DNA of 64,000 bases from Labilibaculum antarcticum (lineage in GTDB: Bacteria > Bacteroidota > Bacteroidia > Bacteroidales > Marinifilaceae): contig NZ_AP018042.1 of the NCBI RefSeq assembly GCF_002356295.1, positions 2,884,361 to 2,948,360 of the forward strand, read 5' to 3'. The position numbers and the translations under genes were made by a program. Below the pieces are notes generated by a model. It had not been told where the DNA came from. It saw only the letters and a list, made by a program, of their open reading frames with translations, and did no database searches. Below, piece by piece: positions 9,482 to 17,636 of the stretch (position 1 is its first letter; every line of letters begins with the position of its first letter).

Positions 9482-10753
9482 ATGAAAAAATTCTTGAATT
9501 ATAAATTACTGCTAATTGCTGGTGTTGTTCTATTAGGTTTAATCGGACTTAAATGGTTTTCAAAGGAAGTATCGGTGAAACAAATAGAACAGGTAGAAGT
9601 TGTAATTGATACCACTGAGATAGCACAGGTGCATTTAAAATACGGCTTTCCCATAGAAGAATTTGAAGTGGAGACTAATAAGGTGAAAAGGAATCAGAGC
9701 GTATCAACCATTTTAAGGCAATATGATGTTGGTTATGGGACCATCGATAAAATAGCAAAAAAAGCGAAGAAGGTTTTTAATGTTAGAAGGATTAAATCCG
9801 GACACGAGTATTCAGTGCTTTTTACGCAGGATAGTTTAAAAACGCCAGAGTACTTTGTTTATGAAAATACCCCAGTAGAATATATTGTATTTGATTTGCG
9901 TGATACTTTAAATGTATTTAAAGGAGAAAAGGAAATCGTTAAACATAGGAAGCAAATTAAGGGGAGTATAGAGTCATCATTGTGGAATGCGATGGTTGAG
10001 GCTGATTCGGATCCTTTATTATCTATTGAGCTTTCTGATATTTATGCCTGGACTATTGATTTCTTTGGCATCGGTAAAGGGGATCAGTTTAATATTATAT
10101 ACGAAGAATCATTTGTAGATGATAAGCCAATACATCAAATAAAAGTGATTGCTGTAAATTTCATTGATCATAACTCGAATAATTATGCTTTTGCCTTTAC
10201 TGAAGGTGATAAAGAGGGTTATTTCGATGAGAAAGGTAAAAGCCTGCAAAAAGCATTCTTGAAGGCTCCATTGCGATATTCGCGAATCAGCTCTAAGTTT
10301 TCTAACAACAGGTATCATCCTGTTTTGAAAAGGTATCGTGCTCATCATGGTGTCGACTATGCTGCGCCTACTGGTACACCCGTTCATACAATTGGAGATG
10401 GAGTTATAACCAAAAGAGGATATCAAAAGAATGGGGGAGGTAATTATCTTAGCATTAAGCACAATAGTGTGTACAGTACTACTTATATGCATTTATCTCG
10501 ATTTGCAAAAAGCATGACTACAGGTACTCGGATTAAACAAGGTGAAACAATTGGATATGTAGGCGCAACAGGACTTGCTACTGGTCCTCACCTGGATTTT
10601 AGGGTTTATAAAAATGGCTCAGCAATAAATCCGTTAAAAATGGAATCGCCTCCTGTATCGCCTGTGAAAGAAGAGCATGCGGCCAGATACAAATTGGAAA
10701 TGGAAAAGTTGATGCAGGAGTTAAATCAGCAGGAAGCAATTACTTTAAAGTAA
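9482..10753 (+). CDS. M23 family peptidoglycan endopeptidase (MepM/Csd3-like)
   Basis: 423 residues. One N-terminal membrane helix (about 8-25) anchors the protein with its bulk in the periplasm. A LysM-like/Csd3-type domain follows (RNQSVSTILRQYDVGYGTIDKIAKK, about 75-115), then a linker domain and the M23 (LytM) domain at about 280-390. Zinc ligands are visible in HHGVDYA (H-x3-D). At the usual third site, HxH (GPHLHF), this protein reads GPHLDF, with Asp in place of the ligand His. I recall this variant from other Bacteroidota, but have not checked it. The likely role is cutting peptide cross-links during cell-wall growth. The 3' end overlaps the convergent purN gene by 9 bases. Confidence 0.88.
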   Translation: MKKFLNYKLLLIAGVVLLGLIGLKWFSKEVSVKQIEQVEVVIDTTEIAQVHLKYGFPIEEFEVETNKVKRNQSVSTILRQYDVGYGTIDKIAKKAKKVFNVRRIKSGHEYSVLFTQDSLKTPEYFVYENTPVEYIVFDLRDTLNVFKGEKEIVKHRKQIKGSIESSLWNAMVEADSDPLLSIELSDIYAWTIDFFGIGKGDQFNIIYEESFVDDKPIHQIKVIAVNFIDHNSNNYAFAFTEGDKEGYFDEKGKSLQKAFLKAPLRYSRISSKFSNNRYHPVLKRYRAHHGVDYAAPTGTPVHTIGDGVITKRGYQKNGGGNYLSIKHNSVYSTTYMHLSRFAKSMTTGTRIKQGETIGYVGATGLATGPHLDFRVYKNGSAINPLKMESPPVSPVKEEHAARYKLEMEKLMQELNQQEAITLK

Positions 10754-11305
10754 TTGCTCAATTATCTTAGGGAAAAATTCATATTCTAGTTTATGGATTT
10801 TTTCTGCAACATCTTCGGGTGTATCGTTTGGTGCAATACTGCATTTGGCCTGATATATTATCCTTCCTTCATCGTATTTCTCATTGATCATGTGAATGGT
10901 GATGCCACTTTCTTTCTCTTTGTTCTCAACAACTGCTTTGTGAACATTCATGCCATACATTCCTTTTCCACCATATTTAGGTAAAAGAGCAGGGTGAATA
11001 TTGACTATGGAATCGGGGTATTTACGAAGAAGATTAAGCGGAAGAAGCCAAATAAATCCAGCCAAAACAATAAAATCGACCTTTTTTTCAGCTAAAAAGC
11101 TTACTATTTTATCGGTTTTATTAAATTCTGACCTAGAAAAAACCAAAGTTGGAATATTTAAACTTCTGGCTCTGGAAAGTACAAAGGCATTGGCATTGTT
11201 GGAAAGAATTGCAGAAATCTCGAATTCAGGTTTATCGCTAAAATACCTTGCGATATTTTCAGCATTACTTCCTGATCCAGAGGCAAATATGGCTAGTCGT
11301 TTCAT
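10745..11305 (-). CDS. purN: Phosphoribosylglycinamide formyltransferase
   Basis: 186 residues, the normal length for folate-dependent GAR transformylase, step 3 of purine synthesis. It uses 10-formyl-tetrahydrofolate. The N-terminal phosphate-binding loop FASGSGSNAENI is clear. The catalytic Asn and His are in VNIHPALLPKYGGKG, and the catalytic Asp is in INEKYDEGRIIYQ. It runs convergently into the M23 peptidase gene with 9 bases of shared 3' end, so the two stops lie within each other's coding sequence. No other purine gene is adjacent. Confidence 0.96.
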   Translation of the reverse strand: MKRLAIFASGSGSNAENIARYFSDKPEFEISAILSNNANAFVLSRARSLNIPTLVFSRSEFNKTDKIVSFLAEKKVDFIVLAGFIWLLPLNLLRKYPDSIVNIHPALLPKYGGKGMYGMNVHKAVVENKEKESGITIHMINEKYDEGRIIYQAKCSIAPNDTPEDVAEKIHKLEYEFFPKIIEQLL

Positions 11306-11420
11306 GTTGTGTTTTCAAAAGTAACTAAAACAACAAATATATACAAAAGGCATTTGGCAGTGAAATAATTTCGCAGAAAAGGAAAAAGAATTACCTTTGA
11401 CCGCAACTTTGTAAAAAAAA

Positions 11421-11452
11421 TTTGAATTATTTGGAGTAAATTTATTCCTTTG
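11421..11452 (+). promoter_or_regulatory. Promoter of acpP-fabF-rnc
   Basis: TTTG (11421-11424), a 20-base spacer, then TTCCTTTG (11445-11452). This is close to the Bacteroidota -33/-7 pattern; only the second base of the -7 box differs from TAnnTTTG. It is placed 50 bases before the acpP ATG. Confidence 0.55.
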
Positions 11453-11502
11453 CACTGTTGAAAATTAATTTATATTATTTAATCACTTAAAATTTAAAAG
11501 TT

Positions 11503-11739
11503 ATGTCTGATATTGCATCTAGAGTAAAAGCTATCATAGTTGATAAGTTGGGTGTGGACGAAACTGAGGTAACACTTGAGGCTAGTTTCACTAACGATCT
11601 TGGAGCTGATTCATTGGATACAGTTGAGCTTATCATGGAATTCGAAAAAGAATTTAATATCGCTATTCCAGACGATCAAGCAGAAAACATTGGTACAGTA
11701 GGTGACGCTATTTCTTACATCGGAGAAAACGCTAAGTAA
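11503..11739 (+). CDS. acpP: Acyl carrier protein
   Basis: 78 residues, highly acidic, four-helix ACP. The phosphopantetheine attachment serine is in the [10 protein letters not shown] motif (Asp-Ser-Leu, about residue 39). It carries the growing chain in type II fatty acid synthesis and donates acyl groups to lipid acyltransferases. It is first in the classical acpP-fabF-rnc order, with fabF 21 bases downstream. A promoter resembling the Bacteroidota consensus lies upstream. Confidence 0.98.
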   Translation: MSDIASRVKAIIVDKLGVDETEVTLEASFTNDLGADSLDTVELIMEFEKEFNIAIPDDQAENIGTVGDAISYIGENAK

Positions 11740-11760
11740 TTATTAACCAGAACCTTTCTT

Positions 11761-13014
11761 ATGGAATTTAAAAGAGTGGTAGTGACTGGGCTTGGAACAA
11801 TTAACCCAATTGGTAATTCTGTTACCGAATTTTGGGATAATTTGGAGAACGGAGTGAGTGGATCAGAAATGATTACTCATTTTGATGCTTCGAAGTTCAA
11901 AACTCAGTTTGCTTGCGAAGTTAAAAATTTCGTGCCTACGGATCATTTCGATCGCAAGGAAGTTCGAAAATTAGATTTGTATGCACAGTATGCCTTGGTT
12001 GCGGCCAAACAAGCTATTGAAGATTCAAATCTTGATCTTGAATCGGAAGATTTAACAAAAGCTGGAGTAATTTGGGGTTCGGGTATTGGCGGAATAAAGA
12101 CTTTCTTAGATGAAGTTACAGGATATGCAAACGGGGACGGAACTCCTCGTTTCTCTCCTTTTTTCATCCCTAAGATGATTTCTGATATTGCCGCTGGTCA
12201 TATTTCTATGAAATATGGATTCCAAGGACCAAATTACGGAACTGTTTCAGCATGCGCTTCGGCTTCACATGCAATGATTGATTCAATGAATTACATCCGC
12301 TTGGGTAAAGCTAATATCTTTATCACCGGAGGTTCAGAAGCATCTATCAATGAAGCAGGTGTCGGTGGATTTAATGCTATGCAGGCAATGTCCACAAATA
12401 ATGAAGAGTATAAAACTGCATCTCGTCCTTTCTGCAGTAAACGTGACGGTTTCGTCATGGGTGAAGGAAGTGGCTGCTTGATTCTTGAAGAATACGAGCA
12501 TGCTAAAAAACGAGGCGCTAAAATTTACGCTGAAATTGTTGGTGGTGGAATGTCTGGTGATGCGTATCACCTAACAGCAACTCATCCGGAAGGAAGAGGA
12601 GCCATTAACGCTATGAAAATGGCGTTACAAGACGCAAATCTGAAACCTGAGGATATTGATTATGTCAATGTTCATGGAACATCTACTCCAATTGGAGATA
12701 TTCCAGAAACAAAAGCGCTTCAGACTGTGTTTGGCGAACATGCCTATAAATTGAACATTAGTGCTACAAAATCAATGACTGGTCACTTGCTAGGTGCAGC
12801 AGGATCTGTTGAAGCAATTGCCTGTATTCTGGCATTGAACAACCAAACAGTTCCTCCTACAATTAATTTTAGTGAGCCGGATCCTAATATTGATCAAAGA
12901 CTAAACCTTACACTTCACAAAGCACAGAAGCGCGAAATTCGTGCTGCCTTGAGTAATACATTTGGGTTTGGTGGACATAATGCTTCGGTAATTTTCAAAT
13001 CATTCATTGAATAA
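11761..13014 (+). CDS. fabF: 3-oxoacyl-ACP synthase II
   Basis: 417 residues, the usual length for KAS II, the condensing enzyme that elongates acyl-ACP with malonyl-ACP. The active-site Cys is in SACASASHAM at about residue 165, and the two catalytic histidines are in VHGTSTPIGD and SMTGHLLGAAG, giving the full C-H-H triad. The glycine-rich end NTFGFGGHNAS is intact. It sits between acpP and rnc, with 3 bases between its stop and the rnc start codon. Confidence 0.98.
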   Translation: MEFKRVVVTGLGTINPIGNSVTEFWDNLENGVSGSEMITHFDASKFKTQFACEVKNFVPTDHFDRKEVRKLDLYAQYALVAAKQAIEDSNLDLESEDLTKAGVIWGSGIGGIKTFLDEVTGYANGDGTPRFSPFFIPKMISDIAAGHISMKYGFQGPNYGTVSACASASHAMIDSMNYIRLGKANIFITGGSEASINEAGVGGFNAMQAMSTNNEEYKTASRPFCSKRDGFVMGEGSGCLILEEYEHAKKRGAKIYAEIVGGGMSGDAYHLTATHPEGRGAINAMKMALQDANLKPEDIDYVNVHGTSTPIGDIPETKALQTVFGEHAYKLNISATKSMTGHLLGAAGSVEAIACILALNNQTVPPTINFSEPDPNIDQRLNLTLHKAQKREIRAALSNTFGFGGHNASVIFKSFIE

Positions 13015-13017
13015 TTT

Positions 13018-13758
13018 GTGACAAAGTCTATATTTCAATCTATAAAACTTTTTTTCTTTCCTGAAAGGGAGTTTTATGGATTGTTTTTTGATTTGCTGGA
13101 TATTCAACCTATAAATCCAGACTTGTATGAATTGGCTTTCATACATAAATCTGCTACCATCCAAAAAAAAGGGTATGGTTTAAATAATGAGCGTCTCGAA
13201 TATCTTGGAGATGCGATTTTAGGTGCCATAATTGCAGATATTCTTTACAAGTACTTTCCCAATAAAGACGAAGGATTCTTAACTCAAATAAGATCCAAAA
13301 TTGTTAGTCGCGAATCATTAAACAAACTGGCAATTAAAATTGAACTCAACAAGCAGGTGGTTTCCAATGTGAATTTGAATAATAACAAACATATTTATGG
13401 TGATGCGTTTGAAGCATTCATTGGAGCTATTTATCTTGATCAGGGCTACGACAAAACAAGAAGGTTTATAGAAGATAAAATTTTTAGAAACTACATTGAT
13501 TTGGAAGAAGTGGTTACTGTTGAAACCAATTTTAAAAGCAAGTTAATTGAGTGGGCTCAAAAAAACAAGAAAGATGTTTATTTTGATACGCACGAAGATG
13601 GTGTCGATAAAGCCTTGCGATTGCCTTTGTTTACTTCAGAGGTAGAAGTGGAAGAGGTGAAAATGGGTTCAGGAATGGGAACTTCTAAAAAAGAAGCTCA
13701 ACAAAAAGCAGCCCAGGAAACTCTTATCATAATCCGTCAAAGAGAACTTGTTTCCTAA
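13018..13758 (+). CDS. rnc: Ribonuclease III
   Basis: 246 residues. The RNase III signature NERLEYLGDAILGAIIADILY (about 57-77) holds the catalytic acidic residues; a second acidic cluster GDAFEAFIGAIYLD follows. The C-terminal double-stranded-RNA-binding domain (about 170-240) ends in SKKEAQQKAAQETL. It processes rRNA precursors and structured RNAs. The start is taken as the GTG at 13018, three bases after the fabF stop; there is no ATG upstream and no evident ribosome-binding sequence, which is common in this phylum. It is last in acpP-fabF-rnc. Confidence 0.95.
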   Translation: MTKSIFQSIKLFFFPEREFYGLFFDLLDIQPINPDLYELAFIHKSATIQKKGYGLNNERLEYLGDAILGAIIADILYKYFPNKDEGFLTQIRSKIVSRESLNKLAIKIELNKQVVSNVNLNNNKHIYGDAFEAFIGAIYLDQGYDKTRRFIEDKIFRNYIDLEEVVTVETNFKSKLIEWAQKNKKDVYFDTHEDGVDKALRLPLFTSEVEVEEVKMGSGMGTSKKEAQQKAAQETLIIIRQRELVS

Positions 13759-13889
13759 TTTCTACAATTCAGAATTTTCCAAATTGATCCTAGTGCGGTC
13801 GTTCTTAATTTTGCCAAACAAAATAATTTTGTTGACTAGTTTATTCTGGAGTAAGACTTTGATATCTTGTTTTAGTCGCAAAATGGCAT

Positions 13890-13922
13890 AAAAAAAAAGG
13901 ACGGTAACCACAACCGTCCTTT
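13890..13922 (-). terminator. Terminator of the predicted small RNA
   Basis: Perfect 10-bp stem (13896-13905 with 13913-13922), 7-base loop, then a run of T on the minus strand. On the plus strand it is not followed by T, so it is not an rnc terminator of the classical kind. Confidence 0.85.
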
Positions 13923-13983
13923 CATCTAACTATTAACCAAAATTTTTAATCAAGGAGGTTGTTTCTTATAGATTCGCTCTCCA
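13890..13983 (-). ncRNA. Predicted ~95-nt small RNA, minus strand
   Basis: Between rnc and rprX there is no convincing gene, yet the minus strand holds a complete small transcription unit. It has a -7 box TATATTTG (13995-13988), about 90 nt of unique sequence and a strong hairpin (AAAGGACGGT / ACCGTCCTTT) followed by nine T residues. The predicted start is near 13983. Within the RNA, GGAG near the 5' end could pair with CCTCC further on. An ATG at 13925 opens a 17-codon reading frame that runs through the terminator hairpin; I regard that as chance. No family is recognised. Promoter and terminator are seen; expression is inferred. Confidence 0.6.
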
Positions 13984-13987
13984 ATGG

Positions 13988-14017
13988 CAAATATAGTGTC
14001 AAATTATTAACTTCAAA
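13988..14017 (-). promoter_or_regulatory. Promoter of the predicted small RNA
   Basis: On the minus strand: TTTG (14017-14014), an 18-base spacer, then TATATTTG (13995-13988), an exact TAnnTTTG match. Confidence 0.6.
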
Positions 14018-14185
14018 GGCGTTTTTGTGAAAAATTATCAAAATCTGACCTTTTTTGTCTAAAATAGATTAAATCCAAATCTATAAAAGCTCATGATTAT
14101 TCCTTCATTTTAACTGTTGTTAAAGGCTATGGTTTAAACTTGTGTTAAAGATTGTTAAGCCATAATAGCTACGGCGGGTTTTTTT

Positions 14186-14193
14186 TATATTTG
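14186..14193 (+). promoter_or_regulatory. -7 box for rprXY, suggesting a leaderless mRNA
   Basis: TATATTTG ends only 5 bases before the ATG at 14199. With a normal 5-7 base gap to the start of transcription, the mRNA would begin at or next to the start codon. No -33 TTG is seen at 19-21 bases. Confidence 0.55.
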
Positions 14194-14198
14194 TATCT

Positions 14199-15692
14199 AT
14201 GAATCAAAAATATATTTGGCTTGTAACAATCGTACTCAGTATTTCCTTATGTGGACTGATATTGGTTCAGATTAGCTTTTTTCAGTCAGCTTCGAAAATA
14301 AAGGAGGAACAATTGGCGCTTACGGTTAGTAAGGCGTTAGATCAGGTTGTGGCGGAATTAGAAAGAGCGGAAGTAGAACAAATTATTTTGAAAGGGGATG
14401 TTTCTGGCTTTACGAATGGCACAGTTGTTAGTAAAGCTAGATCAGGATTTAATATAGACATTCCTATGGATGCGACTCACAATAAAACAAAATTGAGTTT
14501 TTATTCTGAAAATAAGGAGTATAGTATTGGGGAAGGGGTATTGAATCCTGAAGGCTTAACGGGATTATCGAAATGGCAACCTAAATTTGCTAATGCTTTT
14601 AATGCGGGTGGTTATTCGCCTGGTGTAATCGCTAGTCGATTAGCTAGTTCGACCTTAAGTTTAAGCGAACGGATTGATATGGAACAACTTCCGCGCTTGA
14701 TTGAGGAAAAATTAAAGGATAATGGAATCAAGTTAAGTTTTGAATATGCTGTAAAATCAAAAAACAAAATAGAAAAACGATCAAAAAATTATTATCGAAA
14801 TCCTTCTTTTGAAAAATACGGCAAGAAGCTTTTTCCGAATGATCTTTTCTCTAATTTGAATGTTATATATGTATATTTCCCAGGACAACAGAGGTATACG
14901 ATGAAATCTTACTCCATGTTGATTCCGTCTTTCGTTCTTACCCTGGTATTGATTCTTTCGAGTGCATTTACGATCTACATAATTTTTCGCCAGAAAAAAT
15001 TATCGAATATTAAGAATGACTTTATTAATAATATGACGCATGAGTTTAAAACTCCTATTGCTACAATTTCTTTAGCCTCACAAATGTTGAAGGATAATAC
15101 TGTTACCACAACAGCATCTACAAGAGATCATATTGCTAAAATTATAAATGACGAAAGCCGAAGGTTAACTTATCAGGTTGAAAAGGTTTTGCAAATGGCT
15201 GTTTTTAATGAGGTGAGAATGAAACTGAAGTTGAAGACAGTTAGCGTTCATAAAATAATTCAAAATTTATTGCCTAACTTCACAATAAGAGTTGAAGACA
15301 GAAAGGGGAATATGTATCAGAATATTGATGCCGAGCATGATCTTGTGATGGCGGACGAGGTGCATCTAAGCAATGTAGTGGCAAATTTATTGGATAATGC
15401 CATTAAGTACAGTAAGGATGCTCCCGAAATAAGTATTAGTACAAGGAATAAAAATAAGGGTATCGTTATAACAATTACTGATAATGGTATCGGAATAACA
15501 AAAGAAGATCAAAAAATGATATTTGAACGTTTCTTTAGAGTTCATACAGGAAATGTTCATGATGTAAAAGGATTTGGTTTGGGATTGTCCTATGTTAAAA
15601 AAATAACGGATGCCCATAATGGACAGGTAAGCGTTGATAGTATACCTGATAAAGGATCTAAATTTGAAATATATCTTCCCTTAAAAAAATAG
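14199..15692 (+). CDS. rprX: Sensor histidine kinase, RprX-like
   Basis: 497 residues. Membrane helices at about 7-27 and 243-265 enclose a periplasmic sensor region of roughly 215 residues. The HisKA motif NNMTHEFKTPIATI has the phospho-accepting His at residue 281. The ATPase domain shows the N box (NLLDNAIKYS), G1 (ITDNGIGI), F box and G2 (GFGLGLSYV). It should phosphorylate the response regulator encoded 6 bases downstream. The pair resembles RprXY of Bacteroides; the symbol rests on the arrangement and on similarity of the regulator. The signal sensed is unknown. Confidence 0.82.
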   Translation: MNQKYIWLVTIVLSISLCGLILVQISFFQSASKIKEEQLALTVSKALDQVVAELERAEVEQIILKGDVSGFTNGTVVSKARSGFNIDIPMDATHNKTKLSFYSENKEYSIGEGVLNPEGLTGLSKWQPKFANAFNAGGYSPGVIASRLASSTLSLSERIDMEQLPRLIEEKLKDNGIKLSFEYAVKSKNKIEKRSKNYYRNPSFEKYGKKLFPNDLFSNLNVIYVYFPGQQRYTMKSYSMLIPSFVLTLVLILSSAFTIYIIFRQKKLSNIKNDFINNMTHEFKTPIATISLASQMLKDNTVTTTASTRDHIAKIINDESRRLTYQVEKVLQMAVFNEVRMKLKLKTVSVHKIIQNLLPNFTIRVEDRKGNMYQNIDAEHDLVMADEVHLSNVVANLLDNAIKYSKDAPEISISTRNKNKGIVITITDNGIGITKEDQKMIFERFFRVHTGNVHDVKGFGLGLSYVKKITDAHNGQVSVDSIPDKGSKFEIYLPLKK

Positions 15693-15698
15693 ATACAT

Positions 15699-16385
15699 AT
15701 GGAACAAGTTAAAATTTTATTAGCAGAAGATGATGCTAATCTAGGCCTTTTGCTAAAAGAGTATTTAATTGCAAAAGGCTATAATACTACGCTTTGCGAA
15801 GATGGAGATAAAGCATACGATGAATTTTTAAAGAATCCATATGATTTATGCATTTTTGATATCATGATGCCACATAGAGATGGTTTTACTCTTTCGAAAG
15901 ATATTCGTTTGATCAATAGTGAAATCCCAATTATTTTCTTGACTGCAAAGTCTATGAAAGAGGATGTGCTTGAAGGTTTTAAGCTGGGAGCAGACGATTA
16001 TATGACGAAACCGTTTAGTATGGAAGAATTGTTGGTTCGTATCGAAGCTGTTTTAAGAAGAACTTCGGGAGTGAAAAGTGAAAACACTCAGGAAGAGTTT
16101 AAATTAGGTCGCTTTTTGTTTGATTCAAAGAAGCAATTTCTTAAAGATGGAGATGTTACCACTAAACTGACAACAAAGGAATCGGAGTTGTTAAAGCTCC
16201 TATGCAATAATGTAAATAAAGTTTTAGAGCGTAATTTAGCTCTTAGAACAATCTGGTCAGACGATAATTATTTTAATGCCAGAAGTATGGATGTTTATAT
16301 TACTAAGCTGAGAAAGCATTTAAAGCCTGAACCAGGCATTGAAATTATCAATGTGCATGGCAGAGGATACAAATTGATCATGTAA
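15699..16385 (+). CDS. rprY: OmpR-family response regulator, RprY-like
   Basis: 228 residues. The receiver domain (1-120) has the acidic pair ED/D at 10-12, the phosphorylated Asp at 54 (LCIFDIMMP) and the conserved Lys in YMTKPFSM. The C-terminal winged-helix DNA-binding domain (about 130-228) ends in IEIINVHGRGYKLIM. It is co-transcribed with its kinase and followed by a strong terminator. RprY in Bacteroides and Porphyromonas controls stress and metabolic genes. Targets here are unknown. Confidence 0.88.
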   Translation: MEQVKILLAEDDANLGLLLKEYLIAKGYNTTLCEDGDKAYDEFLKNPYDLCIFDIMMPHRDGFTLSKDIRLINSEIPIIFLTAKSMKEDVLEGFKLGADDYMTKPFSMEELLVRIEAVLRRTSGVKSENTQEEFKLGRFLFDSKKQFLKDGDVTTKLTTKESELLKLLCNNVNKVLERNLALRTIWSDDNYFNARSMDVYITKLRKHLKPEPGIEIINVHGRGYKLIM

Positions 16386-16402
16386 TAGATTATTAGATAT
16401 AG

Positions 16403-16434
16403 AAAACGCCGATCATTTGATCGGCGTTTTTTTT
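16403..16434 (+). terminator. rprXY terminator
   Basis: Perfect 13-bp stem AAAACGCCGATCA / TGATCGGCGTTTT with a 2-base gap, then further T residues, 18 bases after the rprY stop. Confidence 0.92.
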
Positions 16435-16460
16435 ATGAGTTGTTAATCCTCAGAATTTAT

Positions 16461-16757
16461 CTAAAAATCAGATTCATCTGGGTTTTCTTGATTTTCTTGA
16501 TTTTCAGAGAGTTCTTTGTCGCGTTTAATCAAATCCTGATACAGGCTACGCATATATTTGATTCCAAATTGCATCGCTTCCTGCTTGCTTTGAAATTTCG
16601 ATTTGATTAACTGATGCATGCTTAATTCATCGCTTGGGTCACCAGTGTAGTAGAAGATATCTATGTTAGGTCTATTTCCTTTTTTCTTAATTTCCATTCC
16701 GAACCAGGTGACGAATTCCTGATCTCCTACTTTAATGTGTCTTAAAATTTTTATCAT
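16461..16757 (-). CDS. Hypothetical protein, ~98 residues
   Basis: I prefer the ATG at 16757 (MIKILRHIKVGDQEFVTW). The longer frame from 16793 adds a Lys/Asn/Gln-rich stretch that looks like untranslated leader. No family is recognised. The protein is basic in the middle and ends in an acidic ENQENQENPDESDF tail with a short direct repeat. No signal peptide or membrane helix is seen, so it is likely cytosolic. It lies alone on the minus strand after the convergent rprXY unit. The start choice lowers certainty. Confidence 0.6.
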   Translation of the reverse strand: MIKILRHIKVGDQEFVTWFGMEIKKKGNRPNIDIFYYTGDPSDELSMHQLIKSKFQSKQEAMQFGIKYMRSLYQDLIKRDKELSENQENQENPDESDF

Positions 16758-16830
16758 TTGCTGATTTTTTTTTCTGTTGCGAAGGTACTTCAATTTTTTC
16801 TAAGGATAGATATTGAATTCTTAGAAGGTG

Positions 16831-16858
16831 AAAAAAAAGGATCTTCATTAGAAGATCC
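16831..16858 (-). terminator. Terminator of the 64-residue hypothetical gene
   Basis: GGATCTTC / GAAGATCC stem with a 4-base loop, followed on the minus strand by eight T residues. Confidence 0.9.
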
Positions 16859-16885
16859 TCATTATTAATAAAGTTAACTTACTTT

Positions 16886-17080
16886 TTAAAAAGTAAGTTG
16901 TGGATTGATAACATCAGATAGAATCTCATGGTAACGTCCGGAATAATTTTCCAGGCACCAATTTTTAAGTTCCTCAATATCGGTTGGAGTTAGCCATTCG
17001 ATAGCTTTAGTTAGCTCCTTGCGAAAAAGAGCAAAATCAAAACTTACATTTGCCAGCACGATTTTTGTTTGTTCAAGCAT
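16886..17080 (-). CDS. Small hypothetical protein, 64 residues
   Basis: 64 residues, helical, no signal peptide or membrane helix. Notable features are paired charged residues (FRKELTKAIEWLTPTDIEELKNWC) and aromatic residues near the C-terminus (ENYSGRYHEIL). It is followed by its own strong terminator, which supports a real gene. I recognise no family. The flanking genes are two other small minus-strand proteins, each with separate spacing. Confidence 0.65.
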   Translation of the reverse strand: MLEQTKIVLANVSFDFALFRKELTKAIEWLTPTDIEELKNWCLENYSGRYHEILSDVINPQLTF

Positions 17081-17239
17081 AATTATTCAAGTTTATAGTT
17101 TTTGTAGAGCTTGTACTACTAAGCTACAGTATTCTTGGATGATTCAAAAATACATTAACAAGCCTTAACATTTTTTACAGTTTTAATAATGCACATTTTT
17201 AAATTTAATAATATTTACTTGATGTGAAATTATAGGCTT

Positions 17240-17262
17240 AAAAAAAAGAGCTGTTAAAGCTC
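17240..17262 (-). terminator. Terminator overlapping the stop of the 72-residue membrane gene
   Basis: Minus-strand GAGCT / AGCTC hairpin followed by eight T residues. The TAA stop of the gene lies in the hairpin loop. Confidence 0.7.
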
Positions 17263-17472
17263 CTCTTCTTTTTTTTGTTTTTCCAATTCTTTAATCTTCT
17301 TTTCTTGGCTATTTAATAGTACCATAGAAATTGTAAGGATAAACATTACAATTAATTCGATGTATATTCCACTTCTATCAGGAGTTTCGGCAGTGGAGTT
17401 TAGAAGGTTAAGGATTGCAGCCACCATAATTAAAAAGGTGGACATGATTAATAGGAGTTTAATTAGTTTCAT
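17254..17472 (-). CDS. Small membrane protein, 72 residues
   Basis: Two hydrophobic helices (about 4-24 and 37-54) joined by a short polar loop (NSTAETPDRSG). A strongly charged Lys/Glu tail (SQEKKIKELEKQKKEEEL) looks like a short coiled coil, probably in the cytosol. No family is recognised. The gene carries its terminator over its own stop codon. The upstream gene on this strand is an acyltransferase about 160 bases away, past another terminator, so this is a single-gene unit. Confidence 0.65.
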   Translation of the reverse strand: MKLIKLLLIMSTFLIMVAAILNLLNSTAETPDRSGIYIELIVMFILTISMVLLNSQEKKIKELEKQKKEEEL

Positions 17473-17600
17473 CTTTTTTTAATTTTAGCAAATTGTCATA
17501 TTTGAGTTGTAAGATAATTAATTTCATAGTGAAACAAAATGAAATTGTTTTGCATGGGTCTTATCTGTTTCAATAATGAATTTATTAAAAATTAAGATCA

Positions 17601-17630
17601 AAAAAAAATGGCCTTCATAAGAAAGCCATT
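17601..17630 (-). terminator. Terminator of the PlsB-like acyltransferase gene
   Basis: AATGGCTTTC / GAAGGCCATT stem (one mismatch) with loop TTAT and nine T residues on the minus strand, directly after the stop. Confidence 0.9.
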
Positions 17631-17636
17631 GTATTT

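Noticed and set aside
10109-10492. 127-codon ORF antisense to the M23 gene
   Set aside because: Shadow of a strongly supported gene; no signal of its own.
13923-13925. 17-codon leader peptide inside the predicted small RNA
   Set aside because: The frame runs through the terminator hairpin; no amino-acid run typical of an attenuator.
13950-14030. Short plus-strand frame after AAGGAGG
   Set aside because: The purine-rich site directly touches the TTG, without proper spacing, and the opposite strand explains the region better.
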